Shown here: positions 1 through 6,028 of the stretch, in pieces | Numbering within the stretch: position 1 is the stretch's first letter | How the letters are laid out: each line of letters begins with the position of its first letter | Origin: Syntrophaceae bacterium UBA2188 | GTDB taxonomy: Bacteria; Desulfobacterota; BSN033; UBA1163 | Length of the DNA stretch: 9,980 bases | Direction: 5' to 3' | Assembly: GCA_002327985.1 (NCBI GenBank) | Contig: DCVM01000109.1 | Location: 27,149-37,128 of the forward strand | Notes under the pieces: model-generated | What the model was told of the DNA's origin: nothing | The model's input: the letters and a program-made list of their open reading frames with translations, nothing else | Databases searched by the model: none | Translations under genes and position numbers: made by a program

Positions 1-81
1 CGTTTCACCCCTGTGAATACGATCGCCTTGAGGCGGGAAATCGCAGATTCCGTGATTAAGGCAGGAAAATATCCATTTTAG
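1..81 (+). CDS. C-terminal end of an unidentified upstream protein (partial)
   Basis: The first 26 codons of the window are open in frame 1 and end at a TAG at 79-81, giving a C-terminus that reads ...LRREIADSVIKAGKYPF. It lies only 17 nt upstream of the thiolase start, on the same strand, so it is probably the preceding gene of the same operon. The fragment is too short to assign to a family. An acyl-CoA dehydrogenase or other beta-oxidation enzyme would suit the neighbourhood, but that is a guess from context, not from the residues. Confidence 0.6.
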   Translation, partial: RFTPVNTIALRREIADSVIKAGKYPF

Positions 82-98
82 AGCAAGGAGAAAGAAGA

Positions 99-1298
99 AT
101 GAGAGATGTTGTGATTGCCGGGTATCTGAGAACTGCTCAATCCAGGTCCCGGCCCAATGATCCGGCCCGTGACTGGTTCCACAAACTAAGAGCGGATGAA
201 CTTCTGGCCAAACTCCTTCCCGAGGTGATAAAGCGGACAGGGCTTAAGGCTGAAGAGATCGATGATTTCATCGTGGGATCGTCCATCGGAGTAAATGAGC
301 AGTGGGCCTATGGCGGTCGTACTCCCATCTGGTTAGCCAACTTGCCGGAAACGCTCGCCGCCAAGTTCGTCGACCAGCAGTGTGGCTCATCCATGGCTGC
401 CATTCATGTCGGCTTCATGGAGATTGCCATGGGTTTTACGGATATCGTGATGGTGGGGGGAATGGAACATATGACACGGGTCCCCATGGGCGGAATGGCC
501 CCAAAGGGACATATCTCTCTGAACAGGCACCTTTTTACAGAGCCTGCCTACAAGCACTGGGACATGGTGACATCCATAAACATGGGGCTTACCGCAGAGA
601 AGCTTTTTACGCAGAGAAAATTTACCAAGGAAGAGATGGATCGCTGGGGAACTCGCTCCCACCAACTCGCTTCCAAGGCTTATCAGGAAGGTTATTTCAA
701 GGATGAAATCCTTCCCATTGAGGCCGAGCAGGCAGATGGAAAGATCTTAGTCGTGGATCGAGACCAGGCTGTTCGGGATGACGCAACTCTCGAGGGAATG
801 AAAGATCTTAAACCATCTTTTAAACCTGAAGGGGTCATCACTCCCGGGAATTCCTCCCCTCTGAATGCCGCTGCATCCTCCATGATCCTGATGTCCAAGG
901 AGACCGCCAAGAAAAAGGGAATCCAGCCCATGGCAACCATCCGCTCCATTGGATTCGCAGGAGTAGATCCTACGATCATGGGAGTAGGTCCTGTCCCTGC
1001 CAGCCGAATGGCCCTGGAGAAGGGGGGGTTGCAGGTTAAGGACATCGACTACTGGGAGATCAACGAGGCCTTCGCTATCGTCGTCCTGAACTGCATCAAG
1101 GAACTGGGTATTGATCCGGATCGAGTTAATGTGATGGGAGGGGGAACAGCCATCGGACATCCTTTGGGAGCTACGGGAATCCGCCTGGTGGGCACTTTGG
1201 CCCGAATTTTGAGTGTCAAGCAAGGACGATATGGCCTCGCCAACGCCTGCGTCGGCGGCGGACAGGGAGTCGCTACCATTATTGAGAGGGAAATATAA
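99..1298 (+). CDS. fadA: Thiolase (acetyl-CoA acyltransferase / 3-ketoacyl-CoA thiolase)
   Basis: This 399-residue enzyme has the usual length for a thiolase. It cleaves 3-ketoacyl-CoA with CoA to acetyl-CoA and a shortened acyl-CoA, or runs the reverse condensation, in the cytoplasm. The family's catalytic elements are visible: the nucleophilic Cys95 in DQQCGSS, the NEAF motif at 322-325, His354 in GGGTAIGHPLGATG, and the second active-site Cys384 in ANACVGGGQG. The start is supported by AAGGAG at 85-90, 8 nt before the ATG. It is followed after 30 nt by the hydratase/dehydrogenase gene, so the two form a FadA/FadB-like pair with thiolase first. One oddity is the pantetheine-loop motif, which is NASGINDGAAA in typical thiolases but reads NSSPLNAAASS at 251-261, with Asp-Gly replaced by Ala-Ala. 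The fadA symbol reflects context; substrate chain length cannot be read from the sequence. Confidence 0.93.
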   Translation: MRDVVIAGYLRTAQSRSRPNDPARDWFHKLRADELLAKLLPEVIKRTGLKAEEIDDFIVGSSIGVNEQWAYGGRTPIWLANLPETLAAKFVDQQCGSSMAAIHVGFMEIAMGFTDIVMVGGMEHMTRVPMGGMAPKGHISLNRHLFTEPAYKHWDMVTSINMGLTAEKLFTQRKFTKEEMDRWGTRSHQLASKAYQEGYFKDEILPIEAEQADGKILVVDRDQAVRDDATLEGMKDLKPSFKPEGVITPGNSSPLNAAASSMILMSKETAKKKGIQPMATIRSIGFAGVDPTIMGVGPVPASRMALEKGGLQVKDIDYWEINEAFAIVVLNCIKELGIDPDRVNVMGGGTAIGHPLGATGIRLVGTLARILSVKQGRYGLANACVGGGQGVATIIEREI

Positions 1299-1328
1299 AT
1301 ATATAAAAATTCTTAGGAGTTAAAATCT

Positions 1329-3461
1329 ATGAAAACAGACTACAGAACAATAAAGCTTGAAATCATTCAAGGAGTCGCTACCCTAAAATTAAACAATCCG
1401 CCCGTAAACCAGCTTTCCAAGCCATTTGTAGGAGAAATCAAAGACGCCCTGGGTTCCGCTTTTGAAGATAATGAGGTTCAAGCCTTAATCCTTACCGGAA
1501 CGGAAAAGAATTTCATCGCAGGCGCAGACATCACAGAGATTCAGCAGGTCAAAGACAGAGATTCCATTTTCCCCCTGGTGATGGAGAATAACCGACTACT
1601 CAATTCCATTGAACAGGGACCCAAGCCTGTCATTGCCGCTTTAAATGGAAACTGCCTTGGAGGTGGACTGGAAATCGCCATGGCCTGCCACTATCGAATT
1701 GCGGCAAAAGGAATACAGGTGGGACAGCCAGAGGTTCAGATCGGTTTAATCCCGGGAGCCGGTGGAACACAAAGACTTCCAAGGCTGGTGGGACTACCTG
1801 ACGCCCTGAAGATGATTGCAACGGGCCAGCCCATTTCATCTGAGGAGGGATTGGCAAAAGGTTGCCTGGATGAGGTAGTTCCTCCGGAGTCGCTTCTTGA
1901 GAAAGCCTTGGAGGTAGCAAAACGTTTTATCTCCGGAGAATTGAATCACCGAGATCGGATGACACGCCTCAAGAAAGATAAACTTCCAAACTTCGTCACG
2001 AAAAAAATGATTCTCTCATACGCCCGGGGAGAGGCAGAGAAAAAAGGCAAGGGATATATCGCACCTTTCAAGGCCATTGAGGCCATGGAGCGAGGTCTCT
2101 CTGACGATTTCGAGGCCGACCTGAAGATTGAGGCCGAACTTTTCAGCGATTGCGCCGTGTCGGATGTGGCCAAGAACCTGATCGGAATTTTTCTCAATAC
2201 CAGGGCTGCGGGAAAGCTTCTTAGGATCAAGGGAGTGGAGCCGCAAAAGATCAAGACCGTGGCCATGCTCGGAGGGGGAACGATGGGATCTGGCATCATT
2301 AACCTACTCCTCAGCAATGGGTTCGAGACCATCCTCTGGGATATTAATGATGAAGCCATCCAGAAAGCTGTTTCCGCTGTTAGAAAGACTTTCGCCTACC
2401 CGATAAAAATAGGGAAGATGACCCAGGAACAACTCGACCGCAAGATCCAGGATCATTTGACGACCACGACTTCCCTGGATGACCTGAAGGACGTTGACCT
2501 AATCATCGAAGCCGTTTTGGAGGATATGGACATCAAACAGGGAATATGGAAAAAACTTCAAGAGATCTGTCGGCCAGAGGTCACCTTTGCCACCAATACA
2601 TCAGCGCTTCCGATTACGGAAATGGCTTCTATTCTGAAAGAACCGGCAAAGATGATCGGGCTTCACTTCTTCAATCCTGCGGAGCGAATGCAGTTGCTGG
2701 AGATCATCTGCGGAAAAGAGACATCGGACCAGACCCTAACAACAGGTGTGGCCTTTGGCCGGACTATTAGAAAGGTCCCCATCGTCGTCAATGACGGGCC
2801 TGGTTTCTATGTATCGAGACAGCTGGGCGCCCTCATGGGCGAATCCACATTCATGGTGGGTGAAGGTGTAGATCCGGCCCTGATTGAGGAAGCGGTCCTC
2901 GATTTTGGATTGCCCATGGGACCGGCAACTCTCGGCGACCTCACCGGCCTCGACATTAACTATCACGTTATCAAGAACTTTGAGAAATCTCTTGGAGAGC
3001 GCTGGGAAATTTCGCCCATATACGAAATCATTTACCAGACCGGATGTTATGGTCGTAAAACGGGAGCGGGATGGTATGATTACAGCGGCGACAAACCTGT
3101 TCCCAACCGCAAATTGCAAGAAAAGATCAAACAATATCTTAAAGAGAATGGAATCAAACCCAAGAAACTTTCTCCCAAGGAGATCGTGGATCGAATGCTT
3201 GCACGGGCCATTAATGAAGCTGCCTATATGATTCTGGAGGAAATCTGCGACAGACCTCAAGATATGGACCTGGCCATTATCTATGGACTTGGATTTCCCC
3301 CCTACCGGGGAGGTATTCTCCGTTATGCGGATGCGTGGGGGATACGCAATGTTTATGAGTATCTTTTGAAACTGGAACAGGAGTACGGAGTCCGGTTTAA
3401 ACCAGCTTCTTTGCTTAAAGAGATGGCTGAATCAGGACGCACATTTTATGGGAGAGATTAA
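1329..3461 (+). CDS. fadB: Bifunctional enoyl-CoA hydratase / 3-hydroxyacyl-CoA dehydrogenase (FadB/FadJ type)
   Basis: This is a 710-residue fusion, the normal size for FadB/FadJ alpha subunits. It hydrates trans-2-enoyl-CoA and then oxidises the 3-hydroxyacyl-CoA with NAD+. Residues about 10-200 form the crotonase domain, with oxyanion-hole segment AGADI (64-68), GNCLGGGLE with catalytic Glu115, and PEVQIG with Glu135; the 20-residue spacing equals that of the two FadB glutamates. The Rossmann dehydrogenase domain starts near 308 with GGGTMGSG (315-322). It carries NTSALPIT (423-430) and the catalytic pair His446 (GLHFFNP) and Glu458, 12 apart as in FadB. The C-terminal dehydrogenase domains follow (GPGFYVSR at 490-497, GFPPYRGG at 655-662). 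The ATG is preceded by TAGGAG at 1314-1319. Together with the adjacent thiolase it would complete the last three steps of a beta-oxidation turn. FadB versus FadJ cannot be decided from this sequence. Confidence 0.95.
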   Translation: MKTDYRTIKLEIIQGVATLKLNNPPVNQLSKPFVGEIKDALGSAFEDNEVQALILTGTEKNFIAGADITEIQQVKDRDSIFPLVMENNRLLNSIEQGPKPVIAALNGNCLGGGLEIAMACHYRIAAKGIQVGQPEVQIGLIPGAGGTQRLPRLVGLPDALKMIATGQPISSEEGLAKGCLDEVVPPESLLEKALEVAKRFISGELNHRDRMTRLKKDKLPNFVTKKMILSYARGEAEKKGKGYIAPFKAIEAMERGLSDDFEADLKIEAELFSDCAVSDVAKNLIGIFLNTRAAGKLLRIKGVEPQKIKTVAMLGGGTMGSGIINLLLSNGFETILWDINDEAIQKAVSAVRKTFAYPIKIGKMTQEQLDRKIQDHLTTTTSLDDLKDVDLIIEAVLEDMDIKQGIWKKLQEICRPEVTFATNTSALPITEMASILKEPAKMIGLHFFNPAERMQLLEIICGKETSDQTLTTGVAFGRTIRKVPIVVNDGPGFYVSRQLGALMGESTFMVGEGVDPALIEEAVLDFGLPMGPATLGDLTGLDINYHVIKNFEKSLGERWEISPIYEIIYQTGCYGRKTGAGWYDYSGDKPVPNRKLQEKIKQYLKENGIKPKKLSPKEIVDRMLARAINEAAYMILEEICDRPQDMDLAIIYGLGFPPYRGGILRYADAWGIRNVYEYLLKLEQEYGVRFKPASLLKEMAESGRTFYGRD

Positions 3462-3479
3462 AAAGCTCTCTTATTCGTG

Positions 3480-3498
3480 TAATCGGTCCCTAATCGGT
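3480..3498 (+). repeat. 8-bp direct repeat in the spacer before the binding-protein gene
   Basis: TAATCGGT occurs at 3480-3487 and again at 3491-3498, a period of 11 bp, close to one DNA helical turn. It sits 47-65 nt before the ATG of the substrate-binding protein. Such spacing would suit a protein binding one face of the helix, but no clear -35/-10 promoter was recognised here, and an 8-bp repeat can occur by chance. Confidence 0.35.
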
Positions 3499-3505
3499 GC
3501 AATCA

Positions 3506-3525
3506 GAGATTTCACCAGAAATCTC
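3506..3525 (+). promoter_or_regulatory. Perfect 8-bp hairpin just upstream of the binding-protein ribosome-binding site
   Basis: GAGATTTC (3506-3513) and GAAATCTC (3518-3525) are exact inverse complements around a 4-nt loop, ACCA. The 3' arm ends 3 nt before the strong Shine-Dalgarno sequence AAAGGAGG. There is no T-run after it, so it does not look like an intrinsic terminator. In mRNA it could protect a processed 5' end of the abundant binding-protein message or influence ribosome access; both are inference. Confidence 0.5.
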
Positions 3526-3528
3526 AAG

Positions 3529-3536
3529 AAAGGAGG
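3529..3536 (+). promoter_or_regulatory. Strong ribosome-binding site that fixes the binding-protein start
   Basis: AAAGGAGG lies 8 nt before the ATG at 3545 and is nearly a full match to the anti-Shine-Dalgarno. It shows that translation starts at 3545 rather than at the in-frame GTG at 3497. The GTG start would put 16 extra residues before the signal peptide and would place this site inside the coding region. It is the strongest ribosome-binding site in the window, fitting a protein normally made in excess over its permeases. Confidence 0.85.
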
Positions 3537-3544
3537 ATTTCAAA

Positions 3545-4864
3545 ATGGAAAGGTGGGAGAAAAGAATTTTTATTTTGGCAATGGTTTTCTTATTTGCGGT
3601 ATCAACTTTTACCGTCGCCTCCGGACAGGATACGATCAAGATCGGCGTGATCGGTCCGATGCAATTTGTGCAGGGCATAGGCCAATGGAACGGGGCAACT
3701 ATGGCTGCCGAGGAGATTAACGCCAAGGGGGGCATTCAGGTTGGCAATAAAAAGATGAAAATCCAGCTCATTAAGGCAGATTCCAATGAATTCATAAACC
3801 CTACGGACGCCACCAATGCCATGGAGCGGCTTATCACAAGGGACAAGGTGGACTTCATCGTTGGCGGTTTCCGAACCGAAGCCGTCATGCCCATGCAGGA
3901 CATTGCCATGGAGGCAAAGAAAATCTTTTTCGGCGTTGGAGCTGCCCATGATGAACTCTGTTTGCGGGTTGCCAAGAATTACAACACCTACAAATATTGG
4001 TTCCGGGGTTCCCCTTTCAATTCCACGTTCCTTGTCCGAACGAGCTTCGTCCATTTGGGCACTGTTGGAGCCATATTGAAACAATCCTTAAACCTACCCA
4101 AAATAAAAGTCGCAATCGTTGCGGAAAAGGCCATGTGGGCAGATCCGATGATTCCGGCAGCAGAGGCCGTCATTCCTAAGATGGGGATGGAGGTAGTAGG
4201 TGTCTGGCGGCCATCAGACAAAGCGACTGATGTGACCGCCGAACTTTCTGCCATTCAGCGTTCAGAGGCTCATATCATTTTCACGATCTTTTCCGCCTCG
4301 GTCGGGATTACATTTGCCAGGCAGGCAGGCGAACTCAAGATTCCTGCTATGCAGGTGGGCATCAATGTGGAGGCCCAGAAAGATGGCTTCTGGGAGGCCA
4401 CCCAGAAGATGGGCAATTATGTTTTCACCATGAATACCTATGCTCGAAATGTGGAGCAAAATGAGCTTACAAAGCCCTTTGTTGACACCTATATAAAAAG
4501 ATTCGGCGAGACGCCGGCCTACACTGCGGATACTTATGCCGTGATTGTCCACAGGCTTGCGCCAGCCATTGAGAAGGTCGGGTCTCTTGATGCTGACAAA
4601 TTGGTGGCTTTTATAGAAAATGACGTGAGCAAAGGCCCTTCCGGCACAGTAGCGTACCTCAAGGATGCCGAAGGACGACATACACATGATCAAAAATGGG
4701 GCCCGGGATATCTGACAAGTGTGGGGGTTCAGTGGCAGGATGGCAAGCTGGTTGGAGTCTGGCCCAACAAGTGGAAGGCGACCCCGGAAGCGCCTGAGAT
4801 TACTTATAAGGGGGTGATGCCCGTGAAGATACCACCCTGGATGATCGAGAAGTATAAGAAATAA
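3545..4864 (+). CDS. Periplasmic substrate-binding protein of a Liv/HAAT-type ABC transporter
   Basis: This 439-residue secreted protein belongs to the Leu/Ile/Val-binding (type I periplasmic-binding, Peripla_BP_6) family and should deliver solute to the LivH/LivM permeases encoded downstream. Residues 1-27 look like a Sec signal peptide: charged MERWEKR, a hydrophobic core at 8-25, and likely cleavage near ASG/QD. No lipobox cysteine is present, so it is probably soluble. The mature part opens with the family's IKIGVIGPMQ strand, then an NGATMAAEEINAKGG helix (49-63), a VDFIVGG strand (102-108), and the second-lobe strand VAIVAEKAMWADP (189-201). The LivJ ligand loop rich in Ser/Thr (SSST) is replaced here by GGFRTEAV at 107-114, so a ligand other than an alpha-amino acid is likely. 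The start is set by AAAGGAGG at 3529-3536. The gene follows the dehydrogenase gene by 83 nt. The exact ligand is unknown. Confidence 0.92.
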   Translation: MERWEKRIFILAMVFLFAVSTFTVASGQDTIKIGVIGPMQFVQGIGQWNGATMAAEEINAKGGIQVGNKKMKIQLIKADSNEFINPTDATNAMERLITRDKVDFIVGGFRTEAVMPMQDIAMEAKKIFFGVGAAHDELCLRVAKNYNTYKYWFRGSPFNSTFLVRTSFVHLGTVGAILKQSLNLPKIKVAIVAEKAMWADPMIPAAEAVIPKMGMEVVGVWRPSDKATDVTAELSAIQRSEAHIIFTIFSASVGITFARQAGELKIPAMQVGINVEAQKDGFWEATQKMGNYVFTMNTYARNVEQNELTKPFVDTYIKRFGETPAYTADTYAVIVHRLAPAIEKVGSLDADKLVAFIENDVSKGPSGTVAYLKDAEGRHTHDQKWGPGYLTSVGVQWQDGKLVGVWPNKWKATPEAPEITYKGVMPVKIPPWMIEKYKK

Positions 4865-4876
4865 TGACGTTACAGA

Positions 4877-4950
4877 GACGATGAACGTTAAACGATAAAC
4901 GATGAACAGTTCATTGTTCATTGTCCATTGTTCATCGTCCTTCGTCCATC
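4877..4950 (+). repeat. Inverted array of 7-bp units forming a long hairpin between binding protein and LivH
   Basis: The spacer is built from 7-bp units. ACGATGA, ACGTTAA, ACGATAA and ACGATGA run from 4878 to 4905. After the centre ACA, the opposite-orientation units GTTCATT, GTTCATT, GTCCATT, GTTCATC, GTCCTTC and GTCCATC run from 4909 to 4950. The arms 4877-4907 and 4909-4939 are complementary over 31 positions. The outer 10 bp (GACGATGAAC with GTTCATCGTC) are perfect, and the inner part has three G-U-type pairs and four mismatches. Its place 13 nt after the binding-protein stop recalls the REP hairpins between malE and malF, which stabilise the upstream message and lower permease expression. 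No T-tract follows, so it is not a classical terminator. Confidence 0.8.
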
Positions 4951-5011
4951 GAACCTTCGACTTTGTCGTTACCGTTAGACGGAGTTTTTATCTTCTCTGT
5001 CATGAGGCAAT

Positions 5012-5887
5012 ATGGATCTCGTTCTTAACATCATCATTAGCGGTCTCATCAGCGGGAGTGTATTCGCCTTGCTCGCCATTGGTTTTTCCCTGATCTTTGG
5101 CGTAGCCCGCATTGTAAATATCGCCCATACTGCCTTCTACATGGTGGCTGCTTACTGTATCTATTTCGTTACCCATAAGATGGGTTCCCATCCCATATGG
5201 GGCATGGTCGCAGCCATCGTTCTGGTCACCCTGTTAGGGATAATCTGTTACAAACTCTTCATAAACCCTATACGGGAACATGAAGGTGCTGTCCTCATAG
5301 CGACCATCGCTCTCGCCATGGCCTTTCAGGAAATTATGGTTCTTAAATTCACGGGCACTTTTTTGAGTGTGCCCTCTCTGGTCAAGGGATATTTTGCGAT
5401 CCTGGGTGTAAAGGTTTTTTATCAACAGCTCCTGACCTTCTGTGTAGTCTTGCTCGTTATGGCAGGGCTCTGGATCCTTCTGATGAAAACAAAATTAGGG
5501 TTGGCAATTCGATCCACTGCTCAAGACAGGGAAGTGGCCAACCTGATGGGAATCAACGAAGCCCGGGTAGCTATGTTAACCATGGGTATCTCCGTTGGGT
5601 TAGCTGCTTTAACAGGGGCCGTCGTCGTACCCCTCACCGTACTTGAACCGCACATGTGGCTGCATCCGTTGATCATGATGATGGCAGTCGTCGTATTAGG
5701 CGGGCTCGGCAGTCTCAAGGGTAGTTTCTTGGGGGCATACATCCTTGGCTTTGCAGAAGCTTTGGTTGTTTTTCTTGCTCCTATGGGGGCTTTTCTTAAG
5801 GGTTCGGTAGCTCTTTCCATCATGATCCTGGTATTGCTTATACGCCCGGAAGGCCTCTTTGGGGTGTCCTTTGAGGAAGAAAGATAA
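5012..5887 (+). CDS. livH: Branched-chain-type ABC transporter permease, LivH family
   Basis: This 291-residue inner-membrane protein is one of the two channel-forming subunits, at normal LivH length. It shows about eight hydrophobic segments: roughly 5-30, 34-53, 62-83, 92-112, 139-158, 186-209, 217-253 and 264-278. Family hallmarks are FGVARIVNIAHTAFYMVAAY (29-48), a cytoplasmic loop LAIRSTAQDREVANLMGIN (164-182) expected to touch the ATPases, GGLGSLKGSFLGA (230-242), and the C-terminal IRPEGLFG (277-284). The ribosome-binding site is modest (GAGG at 5004-5007, 4 nt before the ATG), much weaker than that of the binding protein. It is separated from the binding-protein gene by 147 nt of repeat-rich spacer and from the LivM gene by 141 nt. 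The symbol denotes family; the transported solute may not be a branched-chain amino acid. Confidence 0.93.
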   Translation: MDLVLNIIISGLISGSVFALLAIGFSLIFGVARIVNIAHTAFYMVAAYCIYFVTHKMGSHPIWGMVAAIVLVTLLGIICYKLFINPIREHEGAVLIATIALAMAFQEIMVLKFTGTFLSVPSLVKGYFAILGVKVFYQQLLTFCVVLLVMAGLWILLMKTKLGLAIRSTAQDREVANLMGINEARVAMLTMGISVGLAALTGAVVVPLTVLEPHMWLHPLIMMMAVVVLGGLGSLKGSFLGAYILGFAEALVVFLAPMGAFLKGSVALSIMILVLLIRPEGLFGVSFEEER

Positions 5888-5888
5888 G

Positions 5889-5921
5889 CCCCGTTAGAAA
5901 ACTTTCATCACTCTAACGGGG
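5889..5921 (+). promoter_or_regulatory. Perfect 10-bp hairpin directly after the livH stop
   Basis: CCCCGTTAGA (5889-5898) pairs exactly with TCTAACGGGG (5912-5921) around a 13-nt loop. It begins one base after the livH stop codon. No T-rich tail follows (TTCGCTCCAA), so on sequence it is more likely an RNA-stability or pausing element than an intrinsic terminator. The 3' arm core CTAACGGGGT recurs at 6015-6024, next to the livM start, which allows an alternative fold with the same 5' arm. Confidence 0.7.
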
Positions 5922-5959
5922 TTCGCTCCAAAAAATGTTGGCCAGGTTGAAAAGACTGG

Positions 5960-5980
5960 ATTCCGGATCAAGTCCGGAAT
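5960..5980 (+). repeat. REP-like palindrome in the livH-livM spacer
   Basis: ATTCCGGA (5960-5967) and TCCGGAAT (5973-5980) are exact inverse complements around TCAAG. The flanks read TGG before and GAC after. The ATTCC...GGAAT outline resembles short dispersed intergenic palindromes known from proteobacteria, such as the Neisseria dRS3 class. It is probably one copy of a genome-wide repeat, though only one copy is in this window. Confidence 0.6.
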
Positions 5981-6014
5981 GACAACATTATAAAGTCATT
6001 ACTAAAACACTACA

Positions 6015-6024
6015 CTAACGGGGT
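6015..6024 (+). promoter_or_regulatory. Repeated hairpin arm overlapping the livM ribosome-binding site
   Basis: CTAACGGGGT at 6015-6024 exactly repeats 5913-5922. Its GGGG, 5 nt before the livM ATG at 6029, is the only Shine-Dalgarno-like sequence for that gene. The 5' hairpin arm CCCCGTTAG at 5889-5897 could pair with this copy in place of the nearer one and would then bury the ribosome-binding site. The match is seen in the sequence; the switch is inference. Confidence 0.45.
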
Positions 6025-6028
6025 AAAC

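Noticed and set aside
3497..3544. GTG start at 3497 giving a 455-residue binding protein
   Set aside because: It adds 16 residues before a clear signal peptide, has no good ribosome-binding site, and would bury the strong AAAGGAGG at 3529-3536 in coding sequence. The ATG at 3545 is far better.
4262..4921. 219-codon open frame on the - strand over the binding-protein 3' end and repeat spacer
   Set aside because: It is antisense to a well-supported gene, starts inside the heptad repeats, and has no recognisable protein family features.
4877..4950. CRISPR array
   Set aside because: The units are only 7 bp, contiguous, degenerate and switch orientation, with no spacers and no cas genes nearby.
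4972..4989. CCGT-TAG-ACGG followed by AGTTTTT as an intrinsic terminator
   Set aside because: The stem is only 4 bp with a 3-nt loop, and a terminator here would cut off the transporter genes that follow.
4963..4991. Possible promoter TTGTCG - 17 nt - TTTTAT before livH
   Set aside because: Only 4 of 6 positions match at each box, which is expected often by chance in an AT-rich spacer, so it is not listed as a feature.
5889..5930. Intrinsic terminator after livH
   Set aside because: The 10-bp stem is good, but no T-tract follows on the + strand, and the downstream genes belong to the same transporter.
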